Assembly (NCBI RefSeq): GCF_000380005.1 | Contig: NZ_KB904188.1 | Span: 620,001 to 684,000, forward strand | Direction of reading: 5' to 3' | Origin: Streptococcus didelphis DSM 15616 | GTDB taxonomy: Bacteria; Bacillota; Bacilli; Lactobacillales; Streptococcaceae | Length of the DNA stretch: 64,000 nt | Part shown: positions 30,224 to 37,934 of the stretch, one piece after another | Layout of the letters: each line of letters starts with the position of its first letter | How positions within the stretch are numbered: the first letter of the stretch is position 1 | Program-made: the position numbers and the translations under genes | The notes under the pieces: model-generated | What the model saw: the letters and a program-made list of their open reading frames with translations, nothing else | Told to the model about the DNA's origin: nothing | Databases searched by the model: none

Positions 30224-30709
30224 CTAAAACGTGTCTATGGTTCTTTCTACCATATCAAGCATGCTATCTTTATAATGAGCAAATTCTCCCGATTTATACT
30301 CTTTCATGTCTTGTCTAATATGCTCATTTGCCATAGCTATTTTAATATTGGATAGTATTTCTTCTCGATTCAAGTAAAATGGTAAACTTTCATAATAATT
30401 TAAAAGCATGTTTTCACCATTTAAAAATTGAACAACTTGATAAAGTGCTAGTGCTTGATGACTCTTTGACATCTCTAATAAAGCTTTTTCAAGCTTATCT
30501 TTTACTTGGACTTTACCTTGCACAAAAACAGGGTAAATACCATATTCTAAAATAACTTCTGGATCAGAAATATCTCCCATATAAGAGTCTCTACTAGTGA
30601 TACGATAGTCTTTATCGGTACCTATAAAAAATTTAATTAAGTCTTTAAGTGGCAATTCTTTTTGAAAGATTTCTTGATAATGTTCTAAACCTTTTGGTAT
30701 CTTGTACAT
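30224..30709 (-). CDS. ifs: IFS, immunity factor for NAD glycohydrolase
   Basis: IFS binds the NADase made by the neighbouring gene and protects the producer from NAD loss. The 161-residue cytoplasmic protein matches the remembered S. pyogenes IFS over its whole length: MYKIPKGLEHYQ, DYRITSRDSYMGD, ENMLLNYYESLPFYLN and the C-terminus MLDMVERTIDTF. No signal peptide. The stop of nga supplies the ribosome site (AGGGG six bases before ATG), so expression is coupled to the toxin. An intact copy is what is expected when the NADase is active. Confidence 0.95.
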   Translation of the reverse strand: MYKIPKGLEHYQEIFQKELPLKDLIKFFIGTDKDYRITSRDSYMGDISDPEVILEYGIYPVFVQGKVQVKDKLEKALLEMSKSHQALALYQVVQFLNGENMLLNYYESLPFYLNREEILSNIKIAMANEHIRQDMKEYKSGEFAHYKDSMLDMVERTIDTF

Positions 30710-30715
30710 TTGCCC

Positions 30716-32059
30716 CTACTTTCTATCCTGCATTTTCTTAACTTTAAAGCGTCCCGTAACTTTTTTATGTTCACCGTCTGGTCCTATTAGGGTTGGATCT
30801 ATGATTTCAAAGTAACCTTTGGCATCAATTTCTGCTAAGACAGTTTTAGATTTAATTCCTTTTACATCAATAGATGGGAAAATCAATTCGCTTTCTGAGT
30901 TTTCGATATGTTCTCCTGCCCAAGTTTGGCAACCAGGTATATTAAGTGAATTTGCTCCAGGTGTATCAGCGCTAGCAGTTCTAATATAACCTAATTTATC
31001 AATATTTTTTGTTAACTCGGCATCAAACTCATATTGATAAACTCCATCACTGTATTTGCCTTTTTCTACACCTTTAACTTCTTCAATTTTATTGGCAGGT
31101 TGTAGTTTTCCCTTTTCATTGAAAAGCAATGCCATATCTTCTGCAGAGCTTGTAACAAAAAGACCGTTTTCTTGTCTTCCGATAGTTGATTTTCTCTTTG
31201 CATCATCAAATGCCAAAATCAAGTCTTTCTTACTTGTTACATGAGAAGCGCCACTTTCTTTATAAATTTGTTTTAATTGTTCTACAAAATCTTTACTATA
31301 AGTGTATTTTCGATTCACATACATTCGATAGTATTCTGCCCGTGAAGCAACAGCATTCATCTGAATAGCTTTGTCAGCGTATTTGTCAGCAGTTTTAATA
31401 AACTCTTCTGCTAACTTATCAGTTACCCAGTTTTCACGACGCTTTTTAAAGGCTTTTTCAAAAGCATCTCTTTCCAAATTGCCAAAAGTGACTTCTGATA
31501 CAGCAAGAACTTCATTGTTTTCACCTTGGTGGACTTCTGTAATCTCGATATCAATACGATCAACATCAAGTTTTTTATCAATGTCAATGTGATGAGGTTT
31601 CTTTGTATAAGTATCTCGTAATTCAACTTTTTGGAAGAGAACTAATTTATCACCATTGTAGTATTTGACATCAGCTTTGGCAATTCTGTTTTTCTTGTAA
31701 AAATTTTTCTCACTAGAGGTATCACCATTAACAATTAATACCCTACCAATATGCATTGGCGAGTGAAATTTATAAGAAAGGACTTCTCCGACACCGCCAC
31801 CAGGTGCATTTTCTTCCCAAGTTGTATGCATTGATCCATCTAAAGTATGAATAATATGTTTATCCTCTTTGTTAGAAGTGGCATTAGCTTCCATAACCTT
31901 AGTCGCTTCATACTTGACGGCACTTTTCTTATCATCTTTTCCGCTGACGGCATATGTTGTATTATTAATCAATACACCGCTACCTATAATCCCGGTTACA
32001 ACAATGGCAGCACTAGCTTTTAAAAGAATACTCTTTAATGATACTTTTTTATTCCTCAT
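30716..32059 (-). CDS. nga: Secreted NAD glycohydrolase (SPN)
   Basis: The toxin hydrolyses NAD+ in host cells after delivery with streptolysin O. 447 residues from ATG 32059, which has AAGGTGG just upstream; the GTG nine bases earlier lies inside that ribosome site. A signal peptide (LLKASAAIVVTGIIGSGVLI...) covers about residues 1-37, followed by a translocation domain. The C-terminal catalytic domain has GYIRTASADTPGANSLNIPGC at about 357 onward (key parts: GANS, NIPGC) and the ESE motif in SESELIF at about 388-394. The position corresponding to residue 330 of SPN is glycine, the variant linked to full NADase activity. First gene of the toxin operon. Confidence 0.95.
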   Translation of the reverse strand: MRNKKVSLKSILLKASAAIVVTGIIGSGVLINNTTYAVSGKDDKKSAVKYEATKVMEANATSNKEDKHIIHTLDGSMHTTWEENAPGGGVGEVLSYKFHSPMHIGRVLIVNGDTSSEKNFYKKNRIAKADVKYYNGDKLVLFQKVELRDTYTKKPHHIDIDKKLDVDRIDIEITEVHQGENNEVLAVSEVTFGNLERDAFEKAFKKRRENWVTDKLAEEFIKTADKYADKAIQMNAVASRAEYYRMYVNRKYTYSKDFVEQLKQIYKESGASHVTSKKDLILAFDDAKRKSTIGRQENGLFVTSSAEDMALLFNEKGKLQPANKIEEVKGVEKGKYSDGVYQYEFDAELTKNIDKLGYIRTASADTPGANSLNIPGCQTWAGEHIENSESELIFPSIDVKGIKSKTVLAEIDAKGYFEIIDPTLIGPDGEHKKVTGRFKVKKMQDRK

Positions 32060-32084
32060 ATAAACCACCTTATATTATATTTTG

Positions 32085-32090
32085 ATTAGA
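32085..32090 (+). promoter_or_regulatory. CovR-like ATTARA box in the nga promoter
   Basis: ATTAGA abutting the nga -10. CovR binds ATTARA sequences in S. pyogenes virulence promoters, including nga. Three more lie upstream. Confidence 0.4.
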
Positions 32091-32118
32091 ATATAATATA
32101 ACATGATACTTTTGTCAA
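32090..32118 (-). promoter_or_regulatory. Promoter of nga-ifs-slo
   Basis: TTGACA (32113-32118) and TATATT (32090-32095) are separated by 17 bases on the minus strand. Transcription would begin near 32083, giving a short leader of about 24 bases. This is one of the best sigma-70-type promoters in the window. Confidence 0.8.
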
Positions 32119-32126
32119 CCTTAAAC

Positions 32127-32181
32127 TTTAATTTGTTATTCAGTTTTAAAAATAATAGTGAAAAATAATCATTAAATTAGA
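32127..32181. promoter_or_regulatory. Cluster of three CovR-like ATTARA boxes upstream of nga
   Basis: ATTAAA on the minus strand at 32127-32132, and on the plus strand ATTAAA at 32171-32176 with an overlapping ATTAGA at 32176-32181. Together with 32085-32090 this is four boxes in 100 bases. It fits CovR repression as known for the S. pyogenes operon, but A/T-richness weakens the case. Confidence 0.4.
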
Positions 32182-32233
32182 TTTCCTGAATTAATAATCT
32201 TCTTTTCTGCAGTTTAAATTCTAAATTTGACAT

Positions 32234-32258
32234 AAAAAAAGACCTTTCGGTCTTTTTA
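32234..32258 (-). terminator. Terminator of the aco operon
   Basis: AAAAAGACC and GGTCTTTTT form a nine-pair stem around TTTC, followed on the minus strand by more U. It lies nine bases past the E3 stop and is nearly symmetrical. Confidence 0.85.
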
Positions 32259-32266
32259 AATACTTA

Positions 32267-34036
32267 TTATTTACGTTTTGGTGGGTTATGAATAGCTTCA
32301 CCAAGTACGTCAGCAAATGCTTCATACATTACTTCTGAGAATGTTGGGTGTCCATGAATTGAAAGTAATAATTCATCAACTGTTAATTCAGCTTCCATAA
32401 TAGTTGCAGCTTCATTAATCATTTCAGCGGCAGCTGGTCCAATGATATGTACCCCTAAAATTTCATGGAATTTAGCATCTGCAATAACTTTTACAAAACC
32501 ATGGGCTTCATTTGAAGCAATTGCACGGCCATTTCCTGTAAAGCTATTACGTCCAACAAGGATATCGCCATGTTGTTTACGTGCTTCTTCTTCTGTAATA
32601 CCAACCATAGCCACTTCTGGATGTGTATAAACAGCAGCTGGTGTATATTCAAGGTTAGCTTTACGAACATTACCATGCATTGCATTTTCAGCAGCAACTT
32701 CTCCCATACGGTAAGCAGCATGTGCTAACATCTTAGTTCCGTTAACATCACCAGGTGCATAGATACCTGGAATAGATGTTTCTTGATAAGCATTAACCTT
32801 GATACGGTTGCGGTCCATTTCTAAATCAAGATTTTCAAGCCCATTCATTTGTGGAACACGTCCAATAGATAGCAAGGCTTTTTCAGCAACTACTTCTTCA
32901 CCGTTATTTAATTTCAATTTTAATTGATTATTTTCTTCAACGATTTCAGAAACACCAACTGATGTTTTAATAGTCATCCCTTTCTTAGATAGGATTTTTT
33001 GAAGTTCAGTTGAAACTTCCTTATCCATAGCAGGGATAATACGATCAGCCATTTCAATAACAGTAACATCAACACCGTATGATGCCCATACAAGACCAAG
33101 TTCGATACCAACAACGCCACCACCCATAACAGCAAGTGATTTTGGCATTTCACGTAGGTCTAAGATATCATCAGAAGTCAAGACACGTTTAGAGTCAATT
33201 CCTGGGATATTGATACGTGAAACTTTTGAACCTGTAGCAAGAATAATGTTACGTCCTTTAATTGTTTCAGATCCAATAGTAACTGTTTTATCTGGGTTAA
33301 CTTGACCTAAACCATTGAAAAGAGTAACCTTGTTTGCTTTAAGGAGGCCTTTAACACCACCTGTAAGAGTTTTTACAACAGTATTTTTAAATTCAACTGT
33401 TTTATCCATATCGATAGTATAATTTGTTGAAGCAAGATTAATACCACGTCCTGCTGCAATTTTCAAACCATCAAGGATTTCAGCATTTTTAAGATATGTT
33501 TTAGTTGGAATACATCCCACATTTAAACATGTACCACCAAATTCTGATTTCTCAACGATAGCAATTTTACCACCAAGTTGAGCACCACGAATAGCAGCAT
33601 AGTAACCAGCAGGTCCACCACCAACAACAATGATGTCGTATTCGTTATTAGCAAGTGGAGTCTTGTCAGCTTTTGCAGCAGGAGCTGTTCCTTGTTCAGG
33701 TGCTTTTGGTACTTCAAGTCCAGCAGCTTCCAAGTCTTCAGTAGTACGAGCTACTTCTACATCTGATGCTGCTTTTGTACCTTCTTCAATAGCTTCACCT
33801 TCAGCTCCGATATAACCAATAACTTCTGTTACAGGTACAGTTTCACCATCTTTACGAACAATCTTTAATAGAACACCAGCATCTTCTGCTTCGATTTCCA
33901 TATTTGTTTTGTCTGACATGATTTCTAGAAGGATGTCACCTTCATTAACCGTATCACCTTCTTGTTTTTTCCACTCGATGATTTCGCCTTCTTGCATATC
34001 AACACCGAGCTTTGGCATAATAATTTCAACAGCCAT
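32267..34036 (-). CDS. acoL: Dihydrolipoamide dehydrogenase (E3) with N-terminal lipoyl domain
   Basis: E3 reoxidises dihydrolipoamide of the dehydrogenase complex with FAD and NAD. 589 residues: a lipoyl domain (1-80) with the modified Lys43 in SDKTNME, an Ala/Glu-rich linker to about 130, then the flavoprotein. The flavoprotein has the FAD site VVGGGPAGYYAA, redox cysteines Cys170 and Cys175 in GGTCLNVGCIPTK, an NAD site near VMGGGVVGIELG and the C-terminal His-Glu pair in HGHPTFSE. Last gene of acoA-B-C-L. Annotated in streptococci as acetoin dehydrogenase, but it may act as the pyruvate dehydrogenase E3. Confidence 0.95.
   Translation of the reverse strand: MAVEIIMPKLGVDMQEGEIIEWKKQEGDTVNEGDILLEIMSDKTNMEIEAEDAGVLLKIVRKDGETVPVTEVIGYIGAEGEAIEEGTKAASDVEVARTTEDLEAAGLEVPKAPEQGTAPAAKADKTPLANNEYDIIVVGGGPAGYYAAIRGAQLGGKIAIVEKSEFGGTCLNVGCIPTKTYLKNAEILDGLKIAAGRGINLASTNYTIDMDKTVEFKNTVVKTLTGGVKGLLKANKVTLFNGLGQVNPDKTVTIGSETIKGRNIILATGSKVSRINIPGIDSKRVLTSDDILDLREMPKSLAVMGGGVVGIELGLVWASYGVDVTVIEMADRIIPAMDKEVSTELQKILSKKGMTIKTSVGVSEIVEENNQLKLKLNNGEEVVAEKALLSIGRVPQMNGLENLDLEMDRNRIKVNAYQETSIPGIYAPGDVNGTKMLAHAAYRMGEVAAENAMHGNVRKANLEYTPAAVYTHPEVAMVGITEEEARKQHGDILVGRNSFTGNGRAIASNEAHGFVKVIADAKFHEILGVHIIGPAAAEMINEAATIMEAELTVDELLLSIHGHPTFSEVMYEAFADVLGEAIHNPPKRK
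33800..34036 (-). repeat. Lipoyl-domain DNA repeat, copy in E3 gene
   Basis: Codes for residues 1-79 of E3 and matches 35326-35562 in the E2 gene. The proteins differ at only about ten positions, and the DNA has long identical runs, for example 45 or more bases around 33945-33995. The repeats are direct and 1,526 bases apart. Confidence 0.75.
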
Positions 34037-34143
34037 TATTTTCTCCTTTTATATCCAATAAATCAGTTGGTTCAGAATCTTTTACAAGGTTTGGGTAATT
34101 CCCTCATAGCTTGTATATTAAGAAATACTCAAAACATTCTACC

Positions 34144-35562
34144 TTAAATTAGTAATCCAAATGGATTTTCCATGAGGTTTTTAAGATCTACCATGAATTT
34201 TGCACCATTCATACCATCAACTAAGCGGTGGTCAATTGTTAAACACATAGCCATAATTGGGCGAGCTACAATTTCACCATCAACAACTGTTGGAGTTGGA
34301 ATAGTTGCACCAACACCTAAGATTGCTGAGTTAGGTTGGTTGATGATTGGATTAAATGTTTTAGTTCCAAACATACCTAAGTTAGTAATTGAGAATGTTG
34401 AACCTGACATTTCTGCTGATTTTAATTTACCAGCTTGGGCTTTTTTAATAACATCTTTTGATGCTACAACAAAGTCTGCAAGTGTCATCTTATCTGCATT
34501 ATGAACAACTGGTACGATAAGTCCTTCATCTAAACCAACAGCTATACCAATGTTAACAAATTTATGTAATTCAATTTCTTGTGCATCGTTGATTAGTGAT
34601 GCATTCATGTAGCTATGCTCAGGTTTCATCAAGGTTTTAACGACAGCCATACCAATTAAATCAGTGAAAGAAACTTTCAAACCAGTTTTTTCCATAATTG
34701 GATCAATAAGTTTCTTACGTAGAGCCATCATTTCCGTCATATCAATATCATAGTTAAGCGTAAACGTTGGAGCAGTTAGGTATGAGTTGGTCATACCTTT
34801 TGAAATTGCCTTACGCATAGCTGACATCTTAATGACTTCAACACCTTCTGGTAATTCAGCCTTAGGTTTATCTTCTTTAGGCTCAGTTGCTTTAGCTGGT
34901 TCTTGGACAGCTTTGTTAGCATTCATTACAAGAAGAATATCTTCTTTCATTACCTTGCCATTAAATCCTGTACCCTTGATAGAAGCCAAATCAATTCCTT
35001 CTACTTCTGCCATCTTACGAGCAAGTGGTGAAGCTTTAGGTTGAGCATTGTTAAAGTTTTCAATATCTTCTTTATGTACGCGGCCTTTTGGTCCTGTACC
35101 AGCTACTTGACTCAAATCAAGCCCTTGTTCCTTAGCTAATTTACGAGCTGCAGGAGTAGCGCGTACCTTTGAACCATCGCCACTTGGGATTGCTGTGTGA
35201 GCTACTGCTACTTGTGGTCTTTCAACTACTTCTTTAGGTGCTACAGTTGGTGCTGCATCTGCAGAATTTGGAGCAGGAATTTCTGTTGTCTTCTCACTTG
35301 AAGCAATTGTATCAACAGATTCGCCTTCAGCTCCGATATAACCAATAACTTCTGTTACTGGTACAGTATCACCTGCAGGACGAATGATTTTCAAGAGAAC
35401 CCCAGCATCTTCTGCTTCAATTTCCATATTGGTTTTATCTGACATGATTTCAAGAAGAACATCGCCTTCTTGGACAGTATCACCTTCTTGTTTTTTCCAC
35501 TCGATGATTTCGCCTTCTTGCATGTCAACACCGAGCTTTGGCATAATTATTTCAACAGCCAT
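34144..35562 (-). CDS. acoC: Dihydrolipoamide acetyltransferase (E2)
   Basis: E2 forms the core of the complex and transfers the acetyl group to CoA. 472 residues: one lipoyl domain (1-80, Lys43), a linker, then two peripheral-subunit-binding domains (about 133-168, RATPAARKLAKEQGLDL, and 176-210, ASPLARKMAEVEGIDL). The 2-oxoacid acyltransferase domain has the catalytic HRLVDG near residue 445. Two binding domains is more than the usual one. AAGGAAG precedes ATG 35562. It is separated from acoB by 121 bases that fold into two hairpins. Confidence 0.95.
   Translation of the reverse strand: MAVEIIMPKLGVDMQEGEIIEWKKQEGDTVQEGDVLLEIMSDKTNMEIEAEDAGVLLKIIRPAGDTVPVTEVIGYIGAEGESVDTIASSEKTTEIPAPNSADAAPTVAPKEVVERPQVAVAHTAIPSGDGSKVRATPAARKLAKEQGLDLSQVAGTGPKGRVHKEDIENFNNAQPKASPLARKMAEVEGIDLASIKGTGFNGKVMKEDILLVMNANKAVQEPAKATEPKEDKPKAELPEGVEVIKMSAMRKAISKGMTNSYLTAPTFTLNYDIDMTEMMALRKKLIDPIMEKTGLKVSFTDLIGMAVVKTLMKPEHSYMNASLINDAQEIELHKFVNIGIAVGLDEGLIVPVVHNADKMTLADFVVASKDVIKKAQAGKLKSAEMSGSTFSITNLGMFGTKTFNPIINQPNSAILGVGATIPTPTVVDGEIVARPIMAMCLTIDHRLVDGMNGAKFMVDLKNLMENPFGLLI
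35326..35562 (-). repeat. Lipoyl-domain DNA repeat, copy in E2 gene
   Basis: Partner of 33800-34036; it codes for the E2 lipoyl domain. Confidence 0.75.
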
Positions 35563-35594
35563 AATCTTCCTTTCATACTATCACAGTAACATAA

Positions 35595-35670
35595 TCTCAT
35601 TGTTAGAGGATATCCTTTAATAATGAGATATACCGATATACATGGAAGGAAGTCTCACTGATGAGACTTC
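35595..35670 (-). other. Two intercistronic hairpins between acoB and acoC
   Basis: TCTCATT/AATGAGA (35595-35628) encloses an inner AGGATATCCT. GAAGTCTCA (35649-35657) pairs with TGAGACTTC (35662-35670) around four bases. Neither has a U-tract on the minus strand, so they look like mRNA-stability or processing elements, not terminators. Confidence 0.5.
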
Positions 35671-35683
35671 GTTCTAGTGTATA

Positions 35684-36682
35684 TTAATTACCATTTTTTG
35701 CCATTTTTACAATAGCTGCTTTTATTTTCTCTACATCTGGTAAGATAGCTTGTTCTAAAACACGTGCATATGGAACTGGAACATCTTCGCTGGCTAAACG
35801 TACAATTGGGTGATCCAAATAATCAAAGGCTTCACTTTCAGTAATCATTGTTGCAATTTCTCCAGTGTAACCACCAGTTTTGTATGCGTCATTAACCAAC
35901 ATTACTTTACCAGTTTTCTTAACAGATTCAACAATTAATTCTTTGTCAAGCGGAACTAGGGTACGTGGGTCAAGAACTTCAACGTTAATGCCTTCTTCAG
36001 CTACTTCTTCAGCTGCTTGGAGAACACGTTCAAGCATACGTCCATAAGAAATAATTGTGAGGTCAGTTCCTTCACGTTTGATTTCTCCTTTTCCTAATGG
36101 AATGTAGAAATCAGGGTCTTGGTTAACTTCTTCTTTTTTACCATAAAGAGCTTTTGGTTCCATGAAGATAACAATATTGTTATCTTGAATAGCTGATTTT
36201 AAAAGTCCTTTAGCATCGTTAGCATTTCCTGGTGCTACAACTTTAATACCTGGAATATGTGTCATCCATGCTTCTAAAGATTGTGAGTGCTGTGCAGCAG
36301 AACCAATACCTGAACCTGAAGCTACCCTAAATGTAACTGGAGTTTTCAAACCTCCACCAAACATGTAGTTATTTTTAGCACCATTGTTAACAATAGCATC
36401 CATCATAATAGTTAAAAAGTCCATGAAGGTTACGTCAACGATTGGACGAAGTCCTGTAATCGCAGATCCAATAGCAGCACCAGAGATAGCTGCCTCGGAA
36501 ATTGGTGTATCCTTAACGCGTTTTGAACCAAACTCTTCAATCATGCCTACAGAAGTACCAAAGTCCCCTCCATAAACACCAACATCTTCACCCATAAGGT
36601 AGATATTTTCATCCTTGCGCATTTCTTCTGTCATGGCAAGGTTTACGGCTTCACGTAAAGCCATTAATTTTGTTTCACTCAT
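35684..36682 (-). CDS. acoB: Pyruvate/acetoin dehydrogenase E1 beta
   Basis: 332 residues forming half of the thiamine-diphosphate E1 heterotetramer. Marks include LMGEDVGVYGGDFG near residue 29, the SEAAISGAAIGSA segment near 62 and the C-terminal VPVPYARVLEQAILPD. AGGAG precedes ATG 36682, 64 bases after acoA. Length and sequence are normal for the family. Confidence 0.95.
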   Translation of the reverse strand: MSETKLMALREAVNLAMTEEMRKDENIYLMGEDVGVYGGDFGTSVGMIEEFGSKRVKDTPISEAAISGAAIGSAITGLRPIVDVTFMDFLTIMMDAIVNNGAKNNYMFGGGLKTPVTFRVASGSGIGSAAQHSQSLEAWMTHIPGIKVVAPGNANDAKGLLKSAIQDNNIVIFMEPKALYGKKEEVNQDPDFYIPLGKGEIKREGTDLTIISYGRMLERVLQAAEEVAEEGINVEVLDPRTLVPLDKELIVESVKKTGKVMLVNDAYKTGGYTGEIATMITESEAFDYLDHPIVRLASEDVPVPYARVLEQAILPDVEKIKAAIVKMAKNGN

Positions 36683-36746
36683 TATTTACTCCTAGTTTTA
36701 ATCGTATTTTTCTTAGTCTATTAAACTATAACGGCTAAATCCGAAT

Positions 36747-37715
36747 TTAGTCTACCCAAATATCTTCAAAGGCAACAGAAAGTTCTGGGTCTGGACTGTT
36801 TTGAGCATATTCATAAGCATCATCAATTTCTTGTTTAACTTGTGCTTGAATAGCATCCAATTCTTCATCAGTAGCAATACCTTCTTTTGTAAGATATGCT
36901 CTGTATTTAAGCATTGGATCTTTTTCTTTCCAAGAAGCAACTTCTTCTTTAGAACGATATTTTCCAGCATCAGCTGTAGAGTGACCAAACCAACGGTATG
37001 ATTCTACTTCAACAATTGCAGGGCCATTGCCACCACGAACATGTTTAACAGCTTCATCCATTGTTTCATATACTGCCATCAAGTCATTACCGTCTTGACA
37101 ATAAAAACCAGGAATACCATATGCTTCTGCACGAGTATATAAATGTGGTGTATTTGTAGCATTATTAATACTCATTGAAATACCATAACGGTTATTAATA
37201 ATGAAGAAAATAACAGGTAATTTCCAAGTTGCAGCCATATTTACTGATTCATGGAATGAACCTTCGTTAGTAGCTCCATCTCCAGAAAAGGCTACAACGA
37301 TATTATTAGTTTCTTTGTATTGTTGGGTAAGAGCAGCGCCAACAGCAAGTGCATAGCCACCACCTACGATACCATTAGTACCATAGTTCCCTTTTTCAAA
37401 GTCAGCCAAGTGCATAGAACCACCACGACCTTTTGATACACCTGTAGCTTTACCTGCAAGCTCAGCCATCATTTTGTTAAGATCCATGTCTTTAGCAATT
37501 GATTGACCATGTCCACGGTGATTTGAAAAGATAATATCATCATAAGTTAAATGAGCAACTGCACCTACGTTTGCTGCTTCTTCACCTACTGAGAAGTGAG
37601 TCATCCCTTGTACAAATCCTCTGCGGACAAGTTTATTAATACGTGAATCAAATTCACGAATACGTTCCATTTTTAGAAACATATCTAAATGTTGTTCTTT
37701 AGAAACTGTTACCAT
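36747..37715 (-). CDS. acoA: Pyruvate/acetoin dehydrogenase E1 alpha
   Basis: The TPP-binding subunit that decarboxylates the 2-oxoacid. The TPP motif begins GDGATNEGSFHESVNMA near residue 160 and ends in NN. The phosphorylation-loop region YRWFGHSTADAGKYRS lies near 255. An open frame starts four codons earlier, but its ATG overlaps the ribosome site (ATGGAGG); GGAGG five bases before ATG 37715 marks the true start, giving 322 residues. First gene of the operon, with its own promoter about 32 bases upstream. Confidence 0.94.
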   Translation of the reverse strand: MVTVSKEQHLDMFLKMERIREFDSRINKLVRRGFVQGMTHFSVGEEAANVGAVAHLTYDDIIFSNHRGHGQSIAKDMDLNKMMAELAGKATGVSKGRGGSMHLADFEKGNYGTNGIVGGGYALAVGAALTQQYKETNNIVVAFSGDGATNEGSFHESVNMAATWKLPVIFFIINNRYGISMSINNATNTPHLYTRAEAYGIPGFYCQDGNDLMAVYETMDEAVKHVRGGNGPAIVEVESYRWFGHSTADAGKYRSKEEVASWKEKDPMLKYRAYLTKEGIATDEELDAIQAQVKQEIDDAYEYAQNSPDPELSVAFEDIWVD

Positions 37716-37746
37716 TTTGGCCTCCATATTTTCATTTTACTTATTA

Positions 37747-37775
37747 ATAGTATCTCATTCCTTCACAATTTGCAA
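37747..37775 (-). promoter_or_regulatory. Promoter of acoABCL
   Basis: TTGCAA (37770-37775), 17 bases, TACTAT (37747-37752) on the minus strand. The start site would be near 37740, with a leader of about 25 bases. Confidence 0.55.
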
Positions 37776-37880
37776 GAAATAAAATCCTAGAATTTCTTTT
37801 AAAATAAGCCTTTTTTCGATAAATTGATATTGTGAATTTACTAACAAGAGCTGTATTACAAACACCTCAACTTATATATA

Positions 37881-37902
37881 ACAGATTGTGATCAAAATCT
37901 GT
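37881..37902. promoter_or_regulatory. 22-base palindrome upstream of the aco promoter
   Basis: Halves ACAGATT and AATCTGT flank a TGATCA core; 10 of 11 positions are symmetric. It lies about 105 bases above the aco -35 and 33 past the ABC-F stop. It has no U-tract, so an operator is likelier than a terminator. The regulator is unknown. Confidence 0.4.
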
Positions 37903-37934
37903 CTGAAATATTCTTTTAAGAATTTTCTTTTTCT

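Noticed and set aside
28519..31626. Antisense open frames of 60-90 codons over slo and nga
   Set aside because: They lack ribosome sites and follow from codon usage of the real genes on the other strand.
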